DNA of 7,113 nt from Treponema sp. Lineage in GTDB: Bacteria > Spirochaetota > Spirochaetia > Treponematales > Breznakiellaceae. The DNA is taken from assembly GCA_031283505.1 (NCBI GenBank), contig JAITBO010000288.1:1-7113 (forward strand), read 5' to 3'. The notes below the pieces were generated by a model. The model had not been told where the DNA came from. It ran no database searches and saw only the letters and a list, made by a program, of their open reading frames with translations. A program made the position numbers and the translations under genes. Shown in pieces: positions 1 through 5,503 of this stretch. Position 1 is the stretch's first letter; each line of letters starts with the position of its first letter.

Positions 1-148
1 AGGTGTCCTGATCTACAGCGTGTCCGGCGCCGATGTTTCAGATTTCGTCGCTTCCAAGATCGATATTTCCTCAGCCATCAGAAAACGGCTTGAAGTGATC
101 ATCGGGTGGATTGGCGACGGGATACGGACCGGGGAGAGCATTGAGTAA
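1..148 (+). CDS. C-terminal end of an unrecognised protein (partial)
   Basis: The frame that starts at position 2 is open from the window edge to a TAA at 146-148 and gives 48 residues. The piece begins GVLIYSVSGADVSDFVASK and ends GDGIRTGESIE. Codon use resembles the housekeeping genes downstream; the neighbouring frame gives an Arg-rich, implausible peptide. There is no motif I can name. The hydrophobic stretch LEVIIGWIG is too short and too interrupted by polar residues to call a membrane segment. No hairpin with a T-run follows the stop, so its terminator is not visible. Its function cannot be inferred from its neighbours because decayed mobile DNA comes next. Confidence 0.6.
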   Translation, partial: GVLIYSVSGADVSDFVASKIDISSAIRKRLEVIIGWIGDGIRTGESIE

Positions 149-421
149 AGATAACGTAATAGTTTGTCAAGACTAAATGTACCAATATATCAATTACCGC
201 AAAGCATATAGATAAGGAAAAATTTTTATTCTAATATCGTTTTGTGACTAAACCAGGCAGTTTAAGAAGAAAAACCACGGAGATACACGGGGTTTTGGGT
301 TACAAATCTTAATTTTTTCTTTATTTCTCCGTGAAACTCCAGGAAACCGGAGGTTCCGGTCCTCCGTGATTAAATTTCTTTCTTTCTATAATTGCCCAAT
401 CATGTGGTTTAGTGTAGACAG
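149..421. other. AT-rich intergenic spacer without a gene
   Basis: This 270-bp stretch separates the first gene from the IS630-like element. It is markedly richer in A/T than the rest of the window, especially 150-250 and 300-330, and has no credible open frame on either strand. It contains the CCACGGAG/CTCCGTG dyad listed separately and a small perfect stem ACCGGA/TCCGGT at 346-351 and 355-360. I see no convincing promoter and no terminator. Confidence 0.6.
275..333. repeat. Imperfect dyad of CCACGGAG type
   Basis: CACGGAGA at 276-283 is perfectly complementary to TCTCCGTG at 326-333. A second half-site, ACACGG, lies at 285-290, and a further CTCCGTG at 362-368. Arrays of ACCACGGAG-like words in A/T-rich spacers recall dispersed intergenic repeats known in several bacterial genomes. 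Only one copy is visible here, so its status as a genomic repeat is inference. It is not a canonical terminator: the loop is about 42 nt and no T-run follows the 3' arm. Confidence 0.35.
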
Positions 422-444
422 CCTCCTAGTATCCCGACACTATT
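422..444 (+). repeat. Left terminal inverted repeat of the IS630-like element
   Basis: These 23 bp begin CCTCCTAGTATCCCGACAC. Compared with the reverse complement of 1492-1514 they match at 21 of 23 positions; the differences are at 428 (A against G) and 440 (C against T). The repeat overlaps the transposase stop codon at 440-442. Confidence 0.8.
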
Positions 445-597
445 TAAACTGCGGGTAAAGGCGTTTTATGCGAGCGTAGGCAGTTGTAAAACGCTAGTTG
501 GGCTTACACGCTTCCCGGTTCCATGCCCTTCCCTCTTCCGCTCGATACAGGGTATCCGCTGTGATAGCCCCTGCTTGTTTATCACATTCAGTTCCAT

Positions 598-636
598 CTC
601 CGCCATATTCAGTCAACCTCCGCCATTTCAGTCAAC
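598..636. repeat. 19/20-bp tandem duplication inside the transposase pseudogene
   Basis: CTCCGCCATATTCAGTCAAC at 598-617 is followed directly by CTCCGCCATTTCAGTCAAC at 618-636; the units differ by one inserted A. On the minus strand the unit encodes the LNMAE region around the last catalytic Glu of the transposase. The duplication adds 19-20 bp and breaks the frame, and is one of several decay events in this gene. Confidence 0.75.
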
Positions 637-1003
637 TACCGTGTTGGGGCGTATAAAGTCCTCATCTACCAGCTTTTTAACCTGTTCCACCCAGTCTTTT
701 CGGGTCCGCTGTTCAGTGATTTCAGCCTTCCTCCATCCTTCCAGAGGATCCACAAACATGAATATGTCCCAGGTCCCGTTCCGCACATATTCCGTGTCAA
801 AATACTCCGCTTGTCCCGGCATTACCGGTAACGGAATCCTCGTTTCCCCTATCATCTGTTTCGGACACTTATCCATGCAAACCAACGGACGTTTTTCGTC
901 CCCTTCCCGGGATACATCACGGACATCTTCCCTACAGGCTACGAACTCAGCGTTCGCTTCAGTGGGATACACCATTCCCGGCTTTGCCGGGGTTTAAAGT
1001 GAG

Positions 1004-1010
1004 TTTTTTT
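1004..1010 (-). other. A7 run at a transposase frame change
   Basis: Seven T on the plus strand are seven A in the transposase reading direction, in the context TTAAAAAAACTC. Protein similarity to the family leaves the first frame here and continues in the -1 frame (KTHFKPRQSREWCIP). Some IS630-family elements make transposase by programmed frameshifting, so the run may have been functional. Since the gene carries other lesions, a simple change in run length is an equally good explanation. Confidence 0.45.
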
Positions 1011-1491
1011 AATGTCCGCCGGATGGTTTCCCGAGATACCGTCTTGGCGTCGGTATAGTCAACGGTCACCCAGGTGTCCTCCAATAATTGTAACGACCAC
1101 CGGGCACGACCCTCCGGCGGCAGTCCGCACGCCAGTGTGATAAGCCGAGCCTCGTCTTCTCCGGTAAGAGCACGGGGCCGGTGCCCACGGGGCTTTCCTT
1201 CCAGGGTTGTCTCCAACCCCTCCTCCACATACCGTTGCCGCAGATAGGCTATCCCACGGACACCCTTGCCGGTCCGCTCCGCTATTATTTCATCGGTATA
1301 TCCTTCATGGGCAAGGAGCAGCGCCTGGGCCCGTTTGCGTTTTTGGGCCCCGTGTTTCCCTTTGTTGATGATGTCACCAAGGAGCTTTTCCTCATCCCCG
1401 ATCAGCGTTACCAGATATTTTTTCTGTGACATAGTTTCCCTCCCTATTGGTTTCTATGTCCTTCAGTGTAAATTATTTCACCGGCAATTAC

Positions 1492-1514
1492 AATAATGTC
1501 GGGATACCAGGAGG
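1492..1514 (-). repeat. Right terminal inverted repeat of the IS630-like element
   Basis: This is the partner of the left repeat, read on the minus strand as CCTCCTGGTATCCCGACATT and onwards. It lies about 60 bp upstream of the transposase ATG, leaving room for a promoter and for the ribosome binding site GGGAGGG just before the start. Confidence 0.8.
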
Positions 1515-1523
1515 TTGGCAAGG

Positions 1524-1640
1524 CTAAAAAACCGGATATAAACCATGAAGTTTTATCCGGGCATCTTCTGTCGTAAATTGCCACCTGAGCCGTAGGCTCT
1601 TGGAAAACCCGGTCAAACCCGGTTTTCTCCAGTAAATCCA
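1524..1640 (-). pseudogene. C-terminal tail of a second IS630-family transposase
   Basis: On the minus strand one frame reads WRKPGLTGF, then LRWQFTTEDARIKLHGLYP and VF before a TAG at 1526-1524. The block WQFTTEDARIKLxxLYP is the typical end of IS630-type transposases. It is the counterpart of RFTTAYARIKRLYPQF in the neighbouring pseudogene, so this is a diverged second copy rather than part of the first. Only about 35 codons remain. The stop is 9 bp from the right inverted repeat of the first element, so the two elements abut or one interrupted the other. The other open frame over this stretch, MDLLEKTGFDRVFQEPTAQV, is an overlap shadow. Confidence 0.7.
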
Positions 1641-1642
1641 AG

Positions 1643-1679
1643 GAAGCTGTTCCAAAAACTGAAGTTTTGGAACAGCTTC
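1643..1679. repeat. Perfect 15-bp palindrome with 7-nt loop
   Basis: GAAGCTGTTCCAAAA at 1643-1657 pairs perfectly with TTTTGGAACAGCTTC at 1665-1679 around the loop ACTGAAG. It is by far the strongest hairpin in the window. The A-run before the loop and T-run after it lie inside the stem, and no T-run follows on the plus strand (CATCTTACT), so it is not a standard intrinsic terminator. It could be a REP or MITE-like unit, or the fused ends of a lost element. It sits between two transposase remnants. Confidence 0.75.
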
Positions 1680-1703
1680 ATCTTACTATCTGTTGCTTCG
1701 CGG

Positions 1704-1942
1704 TCAAGCTGCCATGCCCTCCAGTCCATAGCGTTTTTTATAGACCCGCTTATTCCGGGTTTTGTGGGAGATGTGTGCATTGACCAGTCTTCCGTTCAGG
1801 TGGAGGCGTCTGGTCTTCCCCTCGCCGTAAAGATACCGATGGCGTACTTCCGGTTGAATCCGGTAACGGTGGTAAACCCGGTAAGGAGTGGTCCGGTTAG
1901 GCCTCCATGGTCAGGTTTTTTACATGGGGCACTGCGTTCCAT
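1704..1942 (-). pseudogene. N-terminal remnant of an integrase-like transposase
   Basis: One minus-strand frame, from the ATG at 1942-1940, contains GPLLTGFTTVTGFNRKYAIG, close to the helix-turn-helix segment (LLxEFxxVTGxNRKYAIxxL) that begins a class of DDE integrase-like transposases. It then runs into a stop. An overlapping frame continues RHRYLYGEGKTRRLHLNGRL and ends KRVYKKRYGLEGMAA at a TGA at 1706-1704. Together they look like about 90 residues of one N-terminal region split by a frameshift, with no catalytic domain present. The family call is from memory of the motif and is moderate. The plus-strand frame over 1764-2003 shows no family motif and is a shadow. Confidence 0.5.
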
Positions 1943-1970
1943 TGACAGTGAAGACGGAATACGTTACAGT
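1942..1970 (+). promoter_or_regulatory. Candidate sigma-70-type promoter for the tRNA genes
   Basis: A perfect TTGACA (-35) at 1942-1947 is followed, after exactly 17 bp, by TACAGT at 1965-1970, which keeps the key T, A and final T of the -10 box (4 of 6 overall). The predicted start is near 1977, about 48 nt before tRNA-Leu. It lies at the edge of the integrase-like remnant, so mobile DNA may have contributed it. No better promoter is visible before the tRNAs. Confidence 0.55.
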
Positions 1971-2024
1971 GTTTTAAACTGGTTTGTAGCGGAGACCGCA
2001 TAGCGGTTGCCTGTTACTGACAGC

Positions 2025-2105
2025 GCGAGAGTGGTGAAATTGGTAGACACGCCAGACTTAGGATCTGGTGCCCCAGGCATAAGGGTTCAAGTCCCTTCTC
2101 TCGCA
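2025..2105 (+). tRNA. tRNA-Leu (anticodon UAG, reads CUA and other CUN codons)
   Basis: The acceptor stem GCGAGAG (2025-2031) pairs with CTCTCGC (2098-2104), followed by the discriminator A typical of tRNA-Leu. The D arm is GTG/CAC with GG in the loop. The anticodon stem CCAGA/TCTGG (2052-2056 and 2064-2068) encloses CTTAGGA with TAG at 2059-2061. The long variable arm marks a class II tRNA, and the T arm is AAGGG-TTCAAGT-CCCTT. The 3' CCA is not encoded, so it must be added after transcription. Confidence 0.95.
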
Positions 2106-2156
2106 TAAGAGAAGGAGAGGGGATGTAAAAAGCGGTCATTCTCTTGCGTGTAATAT

Positions 2157-2228
2157 GCGGGAATAGCTCAGTGGTAGAGCGCGACCTTGCCAAGGTCGAT
2201 GTCGCGGGTCCGACTCCCGTTTCCCGCT
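2157..2228 (+). tRNA. tRNA-Gly (anticodon GCC)
   Basis: The acceptor stem GCGGGAA (2157-2163) pairs with TTCCCGC (2221-2227), and the discriminator is U, as usual for tRNA-Gly. The anticodon stem CGACC/GGTCG encloses TTGCCAA, giving GCC. The T loop reads GTCCGAC. CCA is not encoded. It lies 51 nt after tRNA-Leu and 43 nt before the start codon of tig, with no hairpin in the second gap, so the primary transcript may run on into tig. Confidence 0.95.
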
Positions 2229-2271
2229 TAAGGCTAAAAAAACATTTATAGAATTATTAAAGAGGAAACAA

Positions 2272-3642
2272 GTGACCGTAACCAAAGAAATCAAGCAGCT
2301 CGAACATTCGGAGTTGCAGCTTACCCTTACCATCGGCAAGGACGATGTCCGGTCCGAATACGATGCTCTCATCGCCAAATACGGTAAAACCCTTCAAATT
2401 CCCGGTTTCAGGAAGGGGAAGATCCCCAGGGAGGTTCTGATCAGGAAATTCGGCGAGGCTTTTAAGGGAGAAACCTTGGGAAATGTCATTGAAAAGGCAA
2501 TCGCCTCGGTTTTTGAAGACGAATCCTTTCCGAAAGAGAACCGGCCCCTCCCCTACTCCACCCCTCAGCTCAAGGACGAGGACTTGAAACTGGATCCGGA
2601 CAAGGACCTGACCTTCGCCGTAACTTACGATGTTTTGCCCCAGATCACGATAGGCCCCTGGAAAGGCATTGAGATCGAAGTTCCGGACGCGGAGGTCTCT
2701 GACGAAGACCTGGACCGGGAACTTGAGGCTATAAGGGAGCGGAACGCCATAGTTCTGGATAAAGATGACGGCGCGGAAGCCCTTAAAGGCGATGTGGTTA
2801 CCGTGAATTATGCGGAAATCTCCGATGCGGGAGAGGTGGTTCCGGATACGGAGCGGCAGGATTTTGTGTTTACCCTGGGGACGGGGTACAATGTCTTCAG
2901 GTTTGATGACGAAGTGGCGGGAATGAAGAAGGAAGAGACCAAAGAAATAGAGAAGTCTTACCCGGAAGATTTTGAAGACAAGGACCTTGCCGGAAAAACC
3001 AAGAAGATACGGGTGACCCTTACGGCCCTAAAGGAGAAGAAGCTTCCGGATCTGGACGACGATCTGGCCCAGGATGTGGATGAAAAATTTACAACCTTGG
3101 AGGATCTTAAGAACAGTATCCGGGAAAGGCTCGTCAAAAATCTGGAAAAGAGGCTGAGGGAGATTACTGTGAGCAGGATCCTGGAAAAGATCATGAAGAC
3201 CACGGCGGTGGACATTCCCGAATCCATGGTTCGGATTGAACTGGAAGGCCGGTGGCGGAACCTGGCCCGGCAACTCAAGGTTGCTCCCGAAGAATTGATG
3301 AAAAACATGGAGAAATCCAGCAGTGCCAAGGATTCCATCTTTGAGGGGTGGCGGCCTGATGTCCTCAAATCTCTTCAGAGCAGGTTCATCGTGGAAAGCC
3401 TCATAAAGGATCTGGGTATTGAGTCTCATGACGAAGAAGTAGAGAAAGAATTTGAAACCATAGCCGGGGAAACCGGTACGTCAATAGACGAAATAAGAAA
3501 ATATTATGAATCCGATGAGATGAAGGGGTATCTTAAAGAAGAAATAAAAGAACGAAAATTTTTTGATCTTTTATTGTCGGAAAATACGATTAAGAAGGGG
3601 AACCATACAAAATACCTGGACCTGGTATCAAATAATGGTTAA
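2272..3642 (+). CDS. tig: Trigger factor, ribosome-associated chaperone with FKBP-type PPIase domain
   Basis: Trigger factor binds the ribosome at the exit tunnel and shelters emerging polypeptides; its FKBP-type domain can isomerise prolyl bonds. The 456-residue product is close to the usual 430-450. The ribosome-binding signature GFRKGK is at residues 45-50, within an N-terminal domain of about 1-140. The PPIase domain (about 170-262) starts at GDVVTVNY and includes the FTLGTG stretch. The rest is the helical C-terminal substrate cradle, ending at VSNNG. The start is a GTG with AGAGGA 8 nt upstream; no in-frame ATG or GTG lies between the tRNA and this codon. Base composition turns AT-rich over the last 200 bp. 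clpP follows after 9 nt, which fits an operon in which folding and degradation factors are made together. Confidence 0.95.
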   Translation: MTVTKEIKQLEHSELQLTLTIGKDDVRSEYDALIAKYGKTLQIPGFRKGKIPREVLIRKFGEAFKGETLGNVIEKAIASVFEDESFPKENRPLPYSTPQLKDEDLKLDPDKDLTFAVTYDVLPQITIGPWKGIEIEVPDAEVSDEDLDRELEAIRERNAIVLDKDDGAEALKGDVVTVNYAEISDAGEVVPDTERQDFVFTLGTGYNVFRFDDEVAGMKKEETKEIEKSYPEDFEDKDLAGKTKKIRVTLTALKEKKLPDLDDDLAQDVDEKFTTLEDLKNSIRERLVKNLEKRLREITVSRILEKIMKTTAVDIPESMVRIELEGRWRNLARQLKVAPEELMKNMEKSSSAKDSIFEGWRPDVLKSLQSRFIVESLIKDLGIESHDEEVEKEFETIAGETGTSIDEIRKYYESDEMKGYLKEEIKERKFFDLLLSENTIKKGNHTKYLDLVSNNG

Positions 3643-3651
3643 TTTATATAC

Positions 3652-4257
3652 ATGACTGAAAAAATGAATTCCCTTGTGCCGATTGTGGTTGAACAAACCG
3701 GAATTGGCGAACGTTCGTATGATATTTATTCCCGCCTCCTCAAAGATCGGATAGTCTTTTTGGACGGGGAGATCAATGATCTTGTTGCGGACCTTGTAGT
3801 GGCCCAAATCCTTTTTCTGGACGGGCAGGATACCGAAAAGGACATCAATCTCTATATTAACTCCCCCGGAGGGTCGGTAACCGCAGGATTGGCCATTTAC
3901 GACACCATGCAGTACGTCAAATGCGATGTCCAGACTATCTGCCTGGGCCAGGCGGCCAGCATGGCGGCCTTGATCCTCACTGCGGGGACGGCGGGGAAAC
4001 GGCTGGTACTGCCCTCTTCCAGGGTACTCATCCACCAGCCCTGGGGGGGCGCACAGGGGCAGGCTCGGGACATAGGCATACAGGCCAAGGAGATCCTCCG
4101 GCTTAAAAAGATGACCATTGATTATTTTGCCCTGCATACGAGGAAAGACACGGAAACTATCGCCAGGGACATGGAACGGGATTTCTATATGCCTGCCGCC
4201 GAAGCGGTCGCTTACGGCGTAGCGGATCAGGTGCTTACGAGGGAAAAACATGGCTAA
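3652..4257 (+). CDS. clpP: ATP-dependent Clp protease proteolytic subunit
   Basis: ClpP forms the barrel of two seven-membered rings in the cytoplasm that hydrolyses proteins unfolded by ClpX or ClpA/ClpC partners. The 201-residue product is of normal length. The serine protease triad is intact: Ser103 in GQAASMAA, His128 in RVLIHQP and Asp177 in ERDFYMP. This is offset by a constant 8 residues from the E. coli precursor, whose first residues are a propeptide. SPGGSV at 71-76 is the conserved oxyanion-hole segment. The N-terminus ([10 protein letters not shown]) is short, so any propeptide is minimal; Met5 at 3664 is an alternative start. There is no clear Shine-Dalgarno before the ATG, only A/T-rich sequence in the 9-nt gap after tig, so translation may depend on coupling. 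A run of seven G at 4043-4049 is in frame and encodes the normal QPWGGAQG. Confidence 0.97.
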   Translation: MTEKMNSLVPIVVEQTGIGERSYDIYSRLLKDRIVFLDGEINDLVADLVVAQILFLDGQDTEKDINLYINSPGGSVTAGLAIYDTMQYVKCDVQTICLGQAASMAALILTAGTAGKRLVLPSSRVLIHQPWGGAQGQARDIGIQAKEILRLKKMTIDYFALHTRKDTETIARDMERDFYMPAAEAVAYGVADQVLTREKHG

Positions 4258-5503
4258 ACTGCGAAGCGGTTCTAGTGGACTGGAACGGTCCTGTTCTTTT
4301 TGTGGTAAAAGCGCCGATATGGCCAGGCGCCTTATAGCCGGGCCCAATGACGTATTTATCTGCGACGAATGTGTGGAAGTATGCCGGAAAATTTTGATGG
4401 AAGAAGAGCATGATCTTTCCACCCAGTTTACCGGCGACATTCCCACCCCCAAGGAAATCAAGGCGTATCTTGATATGTTTATCATAGGTCAGGAGGATGC
4501 GAAAAAAGCTTTGTCCGTGGCGGTGTACAACCATTACAAACGCATCGCCAATCCCGCCCGGGAACCGGACGATGTGGAGATAGAAAAATCCAATGTCCTC
4601 CTTGTGGGTCCCACGGGAACAGGAAAAACCCTTCTGGCCAAGACCCTGGCAAAGAAACTTAAAGTCCCCTTTGCCATCGTGGACGCTACTACCCTGACTG
4701 AGGCCGGCTATGTAGGCGAGGATGTGGAAAACATACTCCTTAAGCTCATCCAGAACGCGGGGAGCAATATTGCCGCAGCGGAACGGGGTATAGTCTACAT
4801 CGACGAAATCGACAAGATAGCCCGGAAGGGCGAGAACATTTCCATCACCAGGGACGTTTCCGGCGAAGGAGTGCAGCAAGCCCTCCTTAAAATCATTGAA
4901 GGGACCATCGCTTCGGTACCGCCCCAGGGAGGGCGGAAGCACCCCAACCAGGAGATGCTCCGTATAGATACCACGAACATCCTCTTTATCTGCGGCGGCG
5001 CTTTTGTGGGCCTGGACAAGTTCATTGAAAAACGGGTGGTACAGCATCCCTTGGGCTTCGGTTCAGATATTCGGGACAACAAGAACCGGAACCTCAAAGA
5101 ACTCTACGCTTCGCTCCACCCGGACGACCTCATCCACTTCGGCATGATCCCTGAATTCATAGGCCGTCTTCCTATCACTGTCTGCCTTGAAGAACTGAAC
5201 CGGGACGACCTCAAGAGGATCATCACGGAGCCGAAAAACGCCATAGTCAAACAATATCAGGCTTCCCTGGCCATAGACGATGTTAAGCTGGAATTTACCG
5301 ACGGGGCCATCGACGCTATCGCGGATACGGCGATCAAACAGAAAACCGGCGCCCGGGGACTGCGGGCCATCGTTGAACGGCTTATGACGGACATCATGTT
5401 TGAGATTCCGTCTATGGGAGGCGGGAAACGGGTGGTCATTACCCAGGACGTAGTAGAAAAATCCGAACCTCCTGAAATTCATTCAATTCAGAAGAGCGCA
5501 TGA
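4250..5503 (+). CDS. clpX: ATP-dependent unfoldase subunit of the Clp protease
   Basis: ClpX is a hexameric AAA+ unfoldase that recognises tagged substrates, unfolds them and threads them into ClpP. All landmarks are present in 417 residues. A zinc-binding domain has Cys15, Cys18, Cys38 and Cys41. Walker A GPTGTGKT is at 120-127, the pore-1 loop GYVG at 153-156, and Walker B ends in Asp185-Glu186. The pore-2 RKH motif is at 229-231, the ClpP-docking tripeptide is LGF at 268-270 (IGF in E. coli), the arginine finger is probably Arg306, and sensor 2 is GARGLR at 367-372. The ATG overlaps the end of clpP by 8 nt and has GAGGG just upstream, so translation is probably coupled to clpP. The presence of the docking loop next to clpP supports a ClpXP pair. 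Confidence 0.97.
   Translation: MAKLRSGSSGLERSCSFCGKSADMARRLIAGPNDVFICDECVEVCRKILMEEEHDLSTQFTGDIPTPKEIKAYLDMFIIGQEDAKKALSVAVYNHYKRIANPAREPDDVEIEKSNVLLVGPTGTGKTLLAKTLAKKLKVPFAIVDATTLTEAGYVGEDVENILLKLIQNAGSNIAAAERGIVYIDEIDKIARKGENISITRDVSGEGVQQALLKIIEGTIASVPPQGGRKHPNQEMLRIDTTNILFICGGAFVGLDKFIEKRVVQHPLGFGSDIRDNKNRNLKELYASLHPDDLIHFGMIPEFIGRLPITVCLEELNRDDLKRIITEPKNAIVKQYQASLAIDDVKLEFTDGAIDAIADTAIKQKTGARGLRAIVERLMTDIMFEIPSMGGGKRVVITQDVVEKSEPPEIHSIQKSA

Larger units (their letters stand above)
440..1432 (-). pseudogene. IS630-family transposase, broken in several places
   Basis: The ATG at 1432-1430 follows a GGGAGGG ribosome binding site and opens a helix-turn-helix N-terminal region (about 143 residues, including QALLLAHEGYTDEIIAERTG). 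The family sequence then continues through other frames. After the A7 run at 1010-1004 the -1 frame gives HFKPRQSREWCIP. One base later is missing, and EANAEFVACRED continues in the third frame to the first DDE Asp (VCMDK, codon 873-871). About 45 codons are absent between VKKLVDED and YTPQHGS, taking out the segment that normally carries the second catalytic Asp (DN-x-x-x-H). TGA replaces the Trp of HGSW. A tandem duplication follows, then LNMAEMELNVINKQ with the last catalytic Glu (600-598). A further frame change leads to DTLYRAEEGRAWNREACKPN, a TAG, then RFTTAYARIKRLYPQFK and the true stop at 442-440. The assignment is from recognised family motifs. The gene is certainly non-functional as it stands. 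Confidence 0.85.
415..1520 (-). mobile_element. Degenerate IS630-family insertion sequence
   Basis: An element of about 1.1 kb, the usual size for IS630, is defined by a decayed IS630-type transposase on the minus strand and by inverted repeats at 422-444 and 1492-1514. The left repeat follows immediately after the transposase stop, a typical compact IS layout. The outer ends are uncertain by up to about 10 bp because the repeats stop matching cleanly outside CCTCCT. A TA dinucleotide, the IS630 target, occurs at 415-416 on the left, and another at 1525-1526 on the right, but I cannot prove either is the duplicated target. The transposase is too damaged to act, so the element is immobile unless a relative supplies transposase in trans. 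Confidence 0.8.

Noticed and set aside
461..494. Inverted repeat GCGTTTTA/TAAAACGC followed by GTTGGGC, recalling an integron attC site
   Set aside because: The matching upstream RYYYAAC box is absent, and the stretch encodes the end of the IS630 transposase (RFTTAYARIKRLYPQF), which explains it better.
575..997. Open frame on the plus strand across the transposase
   Set aside because: It is the antisense of the IS630 pseudogene, has no family features and no ribosome binding site.
1532..1560. Hairpin CCGGATATAAAC/GTTTTATCCGG as a possible terminator
   Set aside because: It has a bulge and no T-run and lies inside the coding remnant of the second IS630 transposase.
1764..2003. Plus-strand open frame of 79 codons before tRNA-Leu
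   Set aside because: It is antisense to the integrase-like remnant, has no motif, and the promoter candidate lies within it.
2107..2145. AAGAGAA/TTCTCTT inverted repeat between the tRNAs as a terminator
   Set aside because: The stem is only 7 bp and A/T-rich with a 25-nt loop and no T-run.
4043..4049. Run of seven G in clpP as a phase-variable switch
   Set aside because: The frame through it is normal and encodes conserved ClpP sequence; switching off an intact core gene this way has no support here.
3628..5047. Long minus-strand open frames opposite clpP and clpX
   Set aside because: They mirror highly conserved plus-strand genes with intact motifs and arise from codon bias.
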